A program made the translations under genes and the position numbers. A model generated the notes under the pieces. The model saw nothing but the letters and a program-made list of their open reading frames with translations. It was not told the origin of the DNA and did no database searches. From Verrucomicrobiales bacterium (GTDB taxonomy: Bacteria; Verrucomicrobiota; Verrucomicrobiia; Verrucomicrobiales; DEV007), in the NCBI GenBank assembly GCA_029213065.1, contig JARGPH010000007.1, positions 9,355-73,354 on the forward strand: DNA of 64,000 nt, in the 5' to 3' direction. Positions 26,056-34,740 of this stretch are shown here, piece by piece. Each line of letters begins with the position of its first letter. Position 1 is the stretch's first letter.

Positions 26056-28911
26056 ATGATTGATTTTACCCTCCATCGCGCTTCCGCCATTCTGGCAGTG
26101 ATGTGTCTTTTCGGCGCGGCTGAATTGCGGGGAGATGACCTCGAGTTTTTCGAAAAGAAGATCCGTCCGGTCCTTGCGGAGAAATGCTACAAATGTCATG
26201 CCGCCGATTCCGAGAAGCTCAAAGGCGGGCTTCAGGTCGATCACCGTGAGCATTTGCTGGCCGGTGGTGAAACGGGGGCGGCAATTGTTCCGGGGGATAT
26301 CGAACAGAGTCTCCTCATCGAATCGATTCGCTATCACAACGAGGATTTGCAAATGCCTCCGAAGGAGAAGCTTTCAGAGGAAGTGGTGAAGGACTTTGAA
26401 AACTGGGTCACTGCGGGAGCCCCGTGGCCGGAGGAGCCGGTGCCGGAGCGCGATGGCGAAGCGGCGGGTGAAAGCTTTGATTTGAAACAGCGCTTTGAGG
26501 AACACTGGAGTTGGCGTCCCGTTGAGAAGCCCGAGTTGCCACAGGTCACCCAATCGGACTGGCCGCGAAGTGATCTCGATCGATTCATTCTGAAGCGGGT
26601 CGAGGATGCGGGGCTCGAGCCGGCTGAGGAAGCGGACCGGCAGACCTGGTTGAGACGGGTTTATTTCGACATCATCGGGTTGCCTCCGACGCAGGAGCAA
26701 CAGACCGCATTTTTAAACGACACCTCTGAGGGAGCTCGCGAGGCAGTGGTCGATGAGCTCCTTGCTTCGCCTCATTTCGGGGAAAAGTGGGCGCGTCACT
26801 GGATGGATCTGGTGCGCTATGCGGAGACTTACGGGCACGAGTTTGATTACCCTATCGCGAATGCCTATCGTTATCGGGACTATTTGATTCGAGCCTTCAA
26901 CGCCGATGTTCCCTACAACGATTTCATCATCGAGCACATCGCGGGTGATTTGTTAGAGAAGCCGCGACGGAATCCTGAGAACGAAGTGAATGAATCGGTG
27001 CAGGGGACTGGATTCTGGTATTTCCACGAAGCGACTCACGCCCCTACTGATGTGCTCGGGAATGAAGCCGACATCATGGACAATCAGATTGATGTTTTCG
27101 GGAAAACTTTTCTCGGGCTCACCGTGGCTTGCGCACGCTGTCACGATCACAAGTTCGATGCGATCTCGACGGCTGATTATTATGCGCTGACATCCTACCT
27201 GCATGGGAGCGCGCGGCAGGAGGTGCCTCTTGACCCCGGTCGGATGCGTGAGAAGACGCGTTCGAAACTTTCCGCCTTGAAGGAGAAGGCGGATGCCCTG
27301 ATTGACCCGGAAGTGACGTCTCCTGAGAAAGTGGCTCCGATACGCGACGGCGAGACCGTTTATGAATCGTTCTCCGACGGGAAGATCCCGGCGGGTTGGA
27401 GCACTTCAGGCGTTGCCTTCAGCGGAACCGGTTCGAAACCCGGTATTCGCTTCAGTGCTGGGGATTCTGTGAGCGCTCCGGGTAAAGTGGATAGCGGACT
27501 CTACGGAGAAAAGCAGGTGGGGATTCTCCGTTCGCCGACTTTTACGATCGAAAGTGAGTTCATTCACCTTCTCGTGCGAGGCAGGGCGAAGGAGATTCGG
27601 GTGATCATCGATAATTACCAGATGGCGAGATTCAGTGGTCTTCTATTCAACGGGACGGTGAGGAAGAATCTCGATACGGAGGGTGAATACAATTGGATCA
27701 CGATGAGGTCCGAGTTGGCAAAATACGGTGGTCACAAAGCGTATCTGGAATTTTCGGACGCGGGTAATGGCTCGCTGATCATTGATGAAATTCGATTCTC
27801 CTCTTCGAAGGATGCTCCGGAGTTGCCTCTTACGGGGAGTCAATCCGCTCTCCCCGCTGCGGCTATCAAGCTCGTGAAAGAGGGCCTCGAGTTGGAAGCC
27901 GCGCTGCCAAAACCTGAGTTCGCCGTCGCGATGGCGCAGGGGACTCCCGAGAGTGCGCATGTTTATGTGAGGGGAAGTCACAACAGCCCCGGAAAGGAAG
28001 TGCCGGGCCGGTTTCTCGAAGCCCTCGGTGGTGAAACGGGGGATCGATTGTTCTTCGCAAATAAAGTCGCCGACCCTGACAATCCTCTCACTTCACGGGT
28101 CATCGTGAACCGGGTCTGGCATTATCTTTTCGGAAGGGGGCTGGTTGCTTCGGTCGATGATTTTGGTCCCATGGGAACAGCGCCGACGCATCCTGAGTTA
28201 CTGGATTTTCTCGCCTCTGAATTTGTAGAGAAAGGCTGGTCGATTAAAACACTGGTCCGGGAAATCGTTCTTTCGTCGACTTACCGGCAGTCATCGGAAT
28301 TGAACCCGGATGTCTCGCCCGGTTATTTCGCCGGGGTTGATCCCGACAACCTTCTTCTTTCAAAAATGCCGGTGAAGCGTCTTCCCGGTGAGGCGATCAG
28401 GGATAGTATTCTTGCTGTGTCAGGGGAGCTGGATGCAAGGTTGTCAGGACCGTCGGTTCCCACTTATAAAACGCGGTTCATGACGGGGCGTGGAGGGAAG
28501 AAAAGCGGGCCGCTCGACGGAGACGGTCGACGCAGTGTCTACGGTGCGGTTTACCGGAATTTCCTTTCGCCGTTTATGCTCACCTTTGATGTCCCGGGCC
28601 CGTTCGGACCAAAGGGGCGGCGCAGTGTTTCGAATGTTCCGGCACAGGCCCTTGTTTTGATGAACGATCCCTTTGTCGTCGAGCAGAGCCGGAAGTGGGC
28701 GGAAAAACTGGATCAGTCCAAAGCGGATCACAGTGAGGTGATTCGCAGAATATTTCTGTCAGCGTTAGGGCGTGATCCGCGTGAATCGGAAAGGGAGCAT
28801 CTTGAACAGTTTTTGAAGAGCGAGGTCGAAGGCGGGGCGACGAAGGTCGACGCTCTTGCTGATCTGGTACACGTCGTCATGAACATGAAGGAGTTCATCT
28901 TCATACACTAA
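26056..28911 (+). CDS. DUF1549/DUF1553 protein with planctomycete-type cytochrome c domain
   Basis: 951 residues from the ATG at 26056 (a TTG at 26020 is less likely). After a signal peptide (residues 1-26) comes a PSCyt1-type heme site, KCYKCH, in a C-terminal LKGGLQVDHREHLLAGG context. The DUF1549 domain follows (WPRSDLDRFILKRVEDAGL, FGEKWARHWMDLVRYAE, and CARCHDHKFDAI with a second CxxCH). A 150-residue insert from about 430 to 580 looks like a beta-sandwich. DUF1553 closes the chain (SRVIVNRVWHYLFGRGLV). It always pairs with DUF1501 proteins, as here. Suspected roles lie in oxidative polysaccharide or small-molecule metabolism. Confidence 0.9.
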   Translation: MIDFTLHRASAILAVMCLFGAAELRGDDLEFFEKKIRPVLAEKCYKCHAADSEKLKGGLQVDHREHLLAGGETGAAIVPGDIEQSLLIESIRYHNEDLQMPPKEKLSEEVVKDFENWVTAGAPWPEEPVPERDGEAAGESFDLKQRFEEHWSWRPVEKPELPQVTQSDWPRSDLDRFILKRVEDAGLEPAEEADRQTWLRRVYFDIIGLPPTQEQQTAFLNDTSEGAREAVVDELLASPHFGEKWARHWMDLVRYAETYGHEFDYPIANAYRYRDYLIRAFNADVPYNDFIIEHIAGDLLEKPRRNPENEVNESVQGTGFWYFHEATHAPTDVLGNEADIMDNQIDVFGKTFLGLTVACARCHDHKFDAISTADYYALTSYLHGSARQEVPLDPGRMREKTRSKLSALKEKADALIDPEVTSPEKVAPIRDGETVYESFSDGKIPAGWSTSGVAFSGTGSKPGIRFSAGDSVSAPGKVDSGLYGEKQVGILRSPTFTIESEFIHLLVRGRAKEIRVIIDNYQMARFSGLLFNGTVRKNLDTEGEYNWITMRSELAKYGGHKAYLEFSDAGNGSLIIDEIRFSSSKDAPELPLTGSQSALPAAAIKLVKEGLELEAALPKPEFAVAMAQGTPESAHVYVRGSHNSPGKEVPGRFLEALGGETGDRLFFANKVADPDNPLTSRVIVNRVWHYLFGRGLVASVDDFGPMGTAPTHPELLDFLASEFVEKGWSIKTLVREIVLSSTYRQSSELNPDVSPGYFAGVDPDNLLLSKMPVKRLPGEAIRDSILAVSGELDARLSGPSVPTYKTRFMTGRGGKKSGPLDGDGRRSVYGAVYRNFLSPFMLTFDVPGPFGPKGRRSVSNVPAQALVLMNDPFVVEQSRKWAEKLDQSKADHSEVIRRIFLSALGRDPRESEREHLEQFLKSEVEGGATKVDALADLVHVVMNMKEFIFIH

Positions 28912-28929
28912 TTAAACGAATCTGAATTG

Positions 28930-30363
28930 ATGCATTGCGGAAAATTTGAACATCAACCTTTGTCGAGGCGTGAGATGTTGCGTCGCGGCGCGATGGGGTT
29001 CGGCGGAGTCGCTCTCCAGGCGCTCATGGCGGATTCAGCATCGGGTGCCATCGTGAATCCACTCGCGCCCAAGGTTCCTCATTTTCCCGCCAAAGCGAGG
29101 AACGTTATTTTCCTCTACATGGATGGCGGGCCCTCCCAGGTCGACACCTTTGACTACAAACCGTTGCTCAAAAAATACAACGGTCAGGATCCCCGCGAGG
29201 TGATCGGTAAACTCGCGCCGACCCAGTTTGACAATGTGGGGAAGGTCCTTGAGGCGCAATGGGATTTCAAACAGCGCGGAGAGAGCGGAAACTGGGTCAG
29301 CGATTTGTTTCCCCATCTCGCTCAGTCGGAAGTGATCGATGAACTCGCCTTTGTGAAGTCGATGACCTCGAAATTTTCGGAGCACACCTTCGCGAATTAT
29401 TTTCTCCACACTGGCAGTGCCTTTCAAGGTCGCCCCAGCATGGGAGCGTGGACTGGATACGGGCTCGGGACGGAAAATCAGAATCTACCCGGCTTCGTGG
29501 TCCTCAATGGCGGGCTGATTCCTCCCGGCGGATTGGATTGTTTCGGCTCAGGCTTTTTGCCGGCGAGTTATCAGGGGTCCGTTTTTCTCCCGAAGGCGGA
29601 GCCGATTGCGAATATTCACCGTCAGGAGAAAACGGCGGAGGAGCAGATTCGAAAACTCGATTTACTCAGGGAGCTTGATGGCGGGGCGGTTCGAGAGGCC
29701 TATCCCGATCCTCAGATTGAGGCTGCGATTCAGAATTACGAGACGGCCTTCCGCATGCAGACGGCGGTGCCGGATCTGATGGATCTGCGAGGCGAATCCG
29801 ATGCGGTGAAAAAGCTTTACGGCTTGGATGCTGACTTTGAGAACACGAAGACCTTCGGGTTGCAGTGTCTTCTCGCGCGAAGGCTGGTTGAGCGGGGGGT
29901 GCGCTTCATCGAGTTGACCTGTCCGTCAGGAAACGGGGACCGATGGGATCAGCACAAAAATCTCGTCGATGGTCATGACAAAAACTGCAAGACGGTCGAT
30001 CAACCCATTGCCGGGCTCATCACGGATTTAAAACGGCAGGGGCTTCTCGATTCGACTCTCGTGGTCTGGGCGGGAGAGTTCGGCCGGACCCCCTTCGCCC
30101 AGGGGGGCGACGGTCGCGACCACAATCCGTTCGGCTTCACAATCTGGATGGCCGGAGCCGGAATCAAAGGCGGCGCCTGCGTCGGCGAGACCGACGAGTT
30201 CGGTTACAAGGCCGTCCGTGATCGCTACGAGATTCACGACCTTCACGCGACAATGTTGCATCTCTTGGGAATCGAACACACCCAGAGCACCTTCCGCTTC
30301 AGCGGCCGCGACATGCGTCTCACCGATGTCCACGGGCATTTGATCGACGGGGTTTTGGCGTAG
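28930..30363 (+). CDS. DUF1501 Tat-exported protein
   Basis: 477 residues. The start region LSRREMLRRGAMGFGGVALQ is a twin-arginine signal, so the protein is exported folded. The phosphatase/sulfatase-like core has VIFLYMDGGPSQVDTFDYKP with Asp as a possible metal ligand. Later come GEFGRTP and GRDHNPFGFTIWMAGAGIKGG, both hallmarks of DUF1501. The preceding DUF1549/1553 gene ends 18 nt upstream, giving the usual two-gene operon. The biochemical activity of the pair is not established. Confidence 0.92.
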   Translation: MHCGKFEHQPLSRREMLRRGAMGFGGVALQALMADSASGAIVNPLAPKVPHFPAKARNVIFLYMDGGPSQVDTFDYKPLLKKYNGQDPREVIGKLAPTQFDNVGKVLEAQWDFKQRGESGNWVSDLFPHLAQSEVIDELAFVKSMTSKFSEHTFANYFLHTGSAFQGRPSMGAWTGYGLGTENQNLPGFVVLNGGLIPPGGLDCFGSGFLPASYQGSVFLPKAEPIANIHRQEKTAEEQIRKLDLLRELDGGAVREAYPDPQIEAAIQNYETAFRMQTAVPDLMDLRGESDAVKKLYGLDADFENTKTFGLQCLLARRLVERGVRFIELTCPSGNGDRWDQHKNLVDGHDKNCKTVDQPIAGLITDLKRQGLLDSTLVVWAGEFGRTPFAQGGDGRDHNPFGFTIWMAGAGIKGGACVGETDEFGYKAVRDRYEIHDLHATMLHLLGIEHTQSTFRFSGRDMRLTDVHGHLIDGVLA

Positions 30364-30941
30364 CTGCTCCCTTTTTCTTTTTCATAATCCTACTCTTAAT
30401 CTTCCCGTTGCGCCGCGGTGCGACGGCGGGGCGCCAAAGCCGGTCACTGCGCGCAGAGGAAAGAGTTTACCTGCCATCTTATGTCATTCGGGCAGGAGCC
30501 CCGATGACCCTGACTCTTGCCAGAGTGTCAGGAGTTGATCATCTGAAGTAAGATGGGTTTTCAACCCGTATTCTCTGCCTATCGGGGCGGAGGCAGTGGC
30601 GGATAGGCTCAACGTACGGATTGAAAACCCATGCTACTTTCTCGATGTGTCCATAATGGCAACTTTTGTATCTTATTGATTGAACGAATTCTGCGGAGGG
30701 CTGTCTATTTATATAACGGCGCTTCCATCGTGAAGCGCAGAAGTTTAACCCCAATCATAATAGAATAGATAAAACAAACCTCGGCGATTTGCCGCCCGCA
30801 TTGGAGTCGAGGTGCCCTGAAACAAAGATCGAGATACTCACAGATGAGCCTCCTTCCTAAGTCCCGACTGCAATGGGTCGGGATCACGAGGACACCCCGA
30901 AACCCTTTAAAGGCTGCCGTCGCCACTCACGCGACACGAAC
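30364..30941. other. 578-bp intergenic region with a complex palindromic repeat
   Basis: No convincing gene is seen between the DUF1501 stop and the patatin start. The central part (30547-30640) is a long hairpin described separately. The left part is GC-rich; the right part (30700-30900) is AT-rich and could hold the promoter of the lipid operon, but I cannot fix boxes. Confidence 0.6.
30547..30640. repeat. REP-like nested palindromic element (copy A)
   Basis: Outer arms at 30553-30570 and 30615-30632 are complementary with one mismatch (left arm begins ATGGGTTTTCAA). An inner pair GCCTATC/GATAGGC lies between them. It carries GGATAGGCT at 30601-30609, also seen in two other intergenic elements here. 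It sits between the DUF1501 and patatin genes. Confidence 0.65.
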
Positions 30942-31934
30942 ATGGCAGCCTTATTACATTTCTTCAGATTCTCCCGATGCAACGAGGAGAATCCCAAACC
31001 CGAACCGGACAGAGATCGTCCCCGTATCGGGATAGCCCTTTCCTCCGGCGGTGCGAGAGGGCTCGCTCACATCGGCGTCATTCAAGTCCTTGAGGAGAAT
31101 AATATCCCAGTCGATGCCATCGTCGGAACGAGCATGGGTGCCTACGTCGGTGGTCTCTGGGCCTCAGGTCTTTCGGGCATCGAGCTCGAATTGCTCGCTT
31201 CAAAGATTCCCGGAAAACGCGATCTCTGGAAATTGGTCGATCCGGTCTTTCCACCTCGAAAAGGGTTCATTCGGGGGCGGGCGATTCACGGTCGCCTCGA
31301 TACCACTTTGGACGGAAAAGAATTCAGTGATCTGAAGACGCCTTTCCTTGCCGTGGCGACTGAGTTGGACAGTTTGAAACGCGCCTTGCTGGATGACGGC
31401 GAGGTTTCCTCCGCCATTCTCGCGAGTCTCGCCGTTCCGGGAGTGGTCGTTCCCGTTGAGCGCAATGGTATCGAATACATCGACGGCGGCGTCTGTGATC
31501 CCTTCCCTGTCCGTCTCGCTAAAGAATACTTTGATCTCGATTACGTTATTGGAGTCAATGTGCTTCCACCGGTGGGGGCGCTGAAGGTCAGTCGAAACAA
31601 AAAGGAGAACCCCGGGTGGATTCGCCAGGGTCTTCGCTGGTTGAACCAGCACCTCAATTATTTCGCCCGGGGCAACCTGCTCGACATTCTTCGCAACGCT
31701 GCGATGGGATCGCAGATGCGCCTCGTCGATCGAAGCGCGGCCGTCGCCGATGTCTATATACCCGCGATCAGCAACACGGCAGGTTGGCACGATTACCATC
31801 GCTACCGCGACTACATCGAGATCGGAAGAGAAGCGGCTGAGGCGGCGCTCCCTGAGATTCGGAAACTTCTTAGCGTGCCGGTGGAATCGGCAGGCGGTCT
31901 CAACCCGAATATGGAGGAACTGACATGCGTATAA
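30942..31934 (+). CDS. Patatin-like phospholipase (RssA-type)
   Basis: 330 residues from the ATG at 30942. IGIALSSGGARGLAHIGVI holds the oxyanion loop (SGGARG), followed by IVGTSMGAYVGG with the GxSxG nucleophile serine. YIDGGVCDPFPV carries the catalytic Asp of the Ser-Asp dyad. This matches bacterial patatin phospholipases; it lacks a signal peptide and should act on membrane or intracellular lipids. It ends inside the next gene (10-nt overlap with the acyl-CoA ligase-like gene), so it heads the fatty-acid degradation operon. It would supply free fatty acids for the next steps. Confidence 0.88.
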   Translation: MAALLHFFRFSRCNEENPKPEPDRDRPRIGIALSSGGARGLAHIGVIQVLEENNIPVDAIVGTSMGAYVGGLWASGLSGIELELLASKIPGKRDLWKLVDPVFPPRKGFIRGRAIHGRLDTTLDGKEFSDLKTPFLAVATELDSLKRALLDDGEVSSAILASLAVPGVVVPVERNGIEYIDGGVCDPFPVRLAKEYFDLDYVIGVNVLPPVGALKVSRNKKENPGWIRQGLRWLNQHLNYFARGNLLDILRNAAMGSQMRLVDRSAAVADVYIPAISNTAGWHDYHRYRDYIEIGREAAEAALPEIRKLLSVPVESAGGLNPNMEELTCV

Positions 31935-33451
31935 AAAATGACCGACTCACCAACTGCTGGGACTCTCTCGGCAGGGACGAAATGAGAGATCTGCAGGGGC
32001 GGCGATTGCATTCCTTTCTCACCAATCACGTCGTTCCGTTTTCCGAATACTACCGGAAGCGCTTTGCGGAAGCGGAGGTTGATCCCCATTCGATAGACTC
32101 GCTTGAGGATCTCGCCCGTCTCCCCTTCAGCTCCAAACGCACTTTGATTTCCGAAGTCGATGGAACGCCGTTGACGCGGGATTTTATTCTCGTCCCCGAT
32201 GAAAAGGTGCTTTCGAAACGACCTTCCACGGTTCTCAAAGCGATCACGCGCGGCCGTGCCCGCGTGAAATCCGATTTTGAAAAAGAGTATCGTCCTATTC
32301 TCATGACGAGCACGACAGGCCGCTCCGCCGAGCCGGTTCCGTTTCTCTACTCGCAGTATGATTTGGACAATCTCGAAATGACGGGGCGTCGACTCATGGA
32401 AGTTTGCGATTCCCGGAAGGATTTCAAACATTTCAATCTCTTCCCCTTTGCTCCGCATCTCGCCTTCTGGCAGGCGCACTATGCCGGACTCGGCTACAAC
32501 ACTTTCACTCTTTCAACCGGGGGTGGAAAAGTGATGGGGACGGATGGAAACGTTCGCCTCCTCGGAAAGATCAAGCCGAATGCTCTCATCGGAATGCCGA
32601 CTTTCATTTACCACGTCCTCCAGGTCGCGGTGGAGGAGGGGCACGAAGTTCCTGACATTCGTCGAATTGTTCTCGGTGGTGAGAAGGTCCCTGACGGCCT
32701 CCGTCGCAAACTTAAAGCGCTTTGTGCGAATCTCGGTTCAGGCAATGTCGAGGTCATGGCGACCTACGGATTCACCGAAGCGAAGATGGCCTGGCCGGAA
32801 TGCCCTGCCGGGGATTTGGATGAGCCAACCGGCTACCACCTTTACCCTGATCTGGGCATCGTCGAAGTCGTCGATCCGGAGACAGGAAAAGTGGTCGGCG
32901 ATGGCGAGCCCGGAGAGATTGTTTTCACTCCGCTCGACAGCCGGGGAAGTGTCGTTCTCCGCTATCGCACCGGTGATCTCATTTCAGGTGGGCTCGTCTA
33001 TGAACCCTGCCCCGGATGCGGGCGGGTTGTTCCGAGGCTCGTGGGAAGAATCTCCCGGGTCAGCGATATCCGGCGTCTCAATATCGGAAAGGTGAAAGGC
33101 ACTCTCGTGAATTTCAACGAACTGGAACACGTTCTCGATGATCTCGACGCGGTCGGGACCTGGCAGATCGAACTCCGGAAGCGGAACGATGATCCACTCG
33201 AATGCGACGAGATCGTCGTTCACGTCGCGCCTTCGAGGCGCGGGGAGCGAGACAAGCTCATCGAGAGTATCAACCGACGCTTCGCGGCGGCGACTGAGAT
33301 TCACCCGAACCGGATCGAATTTCACGATGCTGAAGACCTTCGCCGTAGACACGGCGTCGGCAAGGCGCTCAAAGAGGAAAAGGTCGTCGATCATCGGGAG
33401 CTTAAAGCGGCTCCGGATATGACGACTGCAACCACCACTATCAAATCATGA
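31925..33451 (+). CDS. Phenylacetate-CoA ligase-like AMP-dependent acyl-CoA ligase
   Basis: 508 residues. A PaaK-like layout: N-terminal FLTNHVVPFSEYYRKRFAE, a P-loop-type motif MTSTTGRSAEPVPF, ATYGFTEAKMAWPECP (adenylate-binding region) and YRTGDLISGGLVYE. The cysteine-containing CPGCGRVVPRLVGR and the small C-terminal domain follow. It likely activates a fatty or aromatic acid as acyl-CoA; the true substrate is not fixed by sequence. The first 10 nt overlap the patatin gene and the stop overlaps the thiolase start as ATGA, so it is translated with its neighbours. Confidence 0.82.
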   Translation: MRIKNDRLTNCWDSLGRDEMRDLQGRRLHSFLTNHVVPFSEYYRKRFAEAEVDPHSIDSLEDLARLPFSSKRTLISEVDGTPLTRDFILVPDEKVLSKRPSTVLKAITRGRARVKSDFEKEYRPILMTSTTGRSAEPVPFLYSQYDLDNLEMTGRRLMEVCDSRKDFKHFNLFPFAPHLAFWQAHYAGLGYNTFTLSTGGGKVMGTDGNVRLLGKIKPNALIGMPTFIYHVLQVAVEEGHEVPDIRRIVLGGEKVPDGLRRKLKALCANLGSGNVEVMATYGFTEAKMAWPECPAGDLDEPTGYHLYPDLGIVEVVDPETGKVVGDGEPGEIVFTPLDSRGSVVLRYRTGDLISGGLVYEPCPGCGRVVPRLVGRISRVSDIRRLNIGKVKGTLVNFNELEHVLDDLDAVGTWQIELRKRNDDPLECDEIVVHVAPSRRGERDKLIESINRRFAAATEIHPNRIEFHDAEDLRRRHGVGKALKEEKVVDHRELKAAPDMTTATTTIKS

Positions 33452-34722
33452 ATTTACAAGACACTAACCGATCGAAAAAATCACTCGTCATTGTCGATGG
33501 CGTGAGAACTCCCTTTTTAAAAATGGGCACCGACCTCGCGTCACTTGATGCGACTGAACAGGGTAAGGTTGTGGTCCAAACCCTCTTAGGTCGGGTTGGG
33601 ATCGATCCTGCTTTGATTGATGAGACTGTCTTCGGCTGCGTTTCCCAACCGGCTGATGCGGCAAATATTGCCCGGGTCATCGCACTGAGAGCAGGGATAC
33701 CCGAATCAGTCCCTGCGGTGACGGTTCACCGGAACTGCGGGAGCGGGCTTGAGGCCCTCACTGTTGCCGCTGAAAGAATCGCGGCAGGTCGGGGAGAAAT
33801 TTTTATCGTTGGCGGAACGGAAAATATGTCACGTATTCCTTTGTTCTTTTCAGCTGTCGCGGCTGCCAAATTCAACGCATTATCGCGGATGAAATCTGCG
33901 GGCGGCAGGGTGGCTGCGGCACTGAAATTCAATCCTTCAGATTTTGCCCCCGTGATCGGGCTCAAGCTCGGTCTCACCGACCCCGTCTCGGGAATGAATA
34001 TGGGTGAGACAGCGGAGCTGTTGGCGAGAGACTTTGAAATATCCCGCGACGATCAGGATTACTTTGCCCTCGAATCCCATCGCAAAGCAGCGGCGGCCCG
34101 TGAACACTTTAAAGAGGAAATCTGCCCGGTCTACTTGCCCGGCGGAACGTTTGCAGAGGCGGACAATGGCATACGCGAAGCGCAGTCGATGGAGGCCCTC
34201 GGGAAACTCAATCCGGTCTTCGAACGTGGAACCGGAACGGTCACGGCGGGAAACAGTTCTCAAATTACGGACGGTGCGGTCGCCATGCTCGTGATGACAG
34301 AGGAGCGGGCTGAGAAGTTGGGTCTCACCCCTCTCGGACGTCTCGTCGATTTTGCCTACAGTGGATGTGATCCGAAACGAATGGGGCTTGGTCCTGCTTT
34401 CGCGATTCGGAATCTGCACGAAAGAACAGGTCTCCGTCCTCATGACGCGGCGGTCGTGGAGGTGAACGAGGCGTTCGCGGCGCAGGTCATAGCGGTGGAG
34501 AAACTTCTCAAGACGCCGGCATTCGACGGCCTTGAACTTCCGCAGGGGCGGCTCAATCCGAATGGAGGGGCAATCGCCCTCGGGCACCCCGTGGGAGCGA
34601 CCGGAGCGCGTCTCGTTCTCACCACTTTACTCGAACTGAAACGCCGCAAGGAAAAGAGCGGCCTCGTCAGTCTCTGCATCGGAGGCGGCCAGGGTGCGGC
34701 GGCGTGGTTGGAAACCCTTTAA
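33448..34722 (+). CDS. Acetyl-CoA C-acyltransferase (thiolase, FadI-like)
   Basis: 424 residues. The nucleophile lies in VHRNCGSGLEAL, the His in NGGAIALGHPVGATGARL, and the second Cys in SLCIGGGQGAAAW. All three catalytic elements of a degradative thiolase are present. Length and layout are closest to FadI (about 436 residues), which pairs with FadJ-type enzymes; the next gene is FadJ-like. It performs the last step of beta-oxidation, releasing acetyl-CoA. The start overlaps the ligase gene as ATGA. Confidence 0.92.
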   Translation: MNLQDTNRSKKSLVIVDGVRTPFLKMGTDLASLDATEQGKVVVQTLLGRVGIDPALIDETVFGCVSQPADAANIARVIALRAGIPESVPAVTVHRNCGSGLEALTVAAERIAAGRGEIFIVGGTENMSRIPLFFSAVAAAKFNALSRMKSAGGRVAAALKFNPSDFAPVIGLKLGLTDPVSGMNMGETAELLARDFEISRDDQDYFALESHRKAAAAREHFKEEICPVYLPGGTFAEADNGIREAQSMEALGKLNPVFERGTGTVTAGNSSQITDGAVAMLVMTEERAEKLGLTPLGRLVDFAYSGCDPKRMGLGPAFAIRNLHERTGLRPHDAAVVEVNEAFAAQVIAVEKLLKTPAFDGLELPQGRLNPNGGAIALGHPVGATGARLVLTTLLELKRRKEKSGLVSLCIGGGQGAAAWLETL

Positions 34723-34740
34723 GTTAACCCGGATAGAAAA

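Noticed and set aside
30705-30926. 73-codon minus-strand frame in the intergenic region before the patatin gene
   Set aside because: No domain and no convincing SD; the region is more likely promoter DNA.
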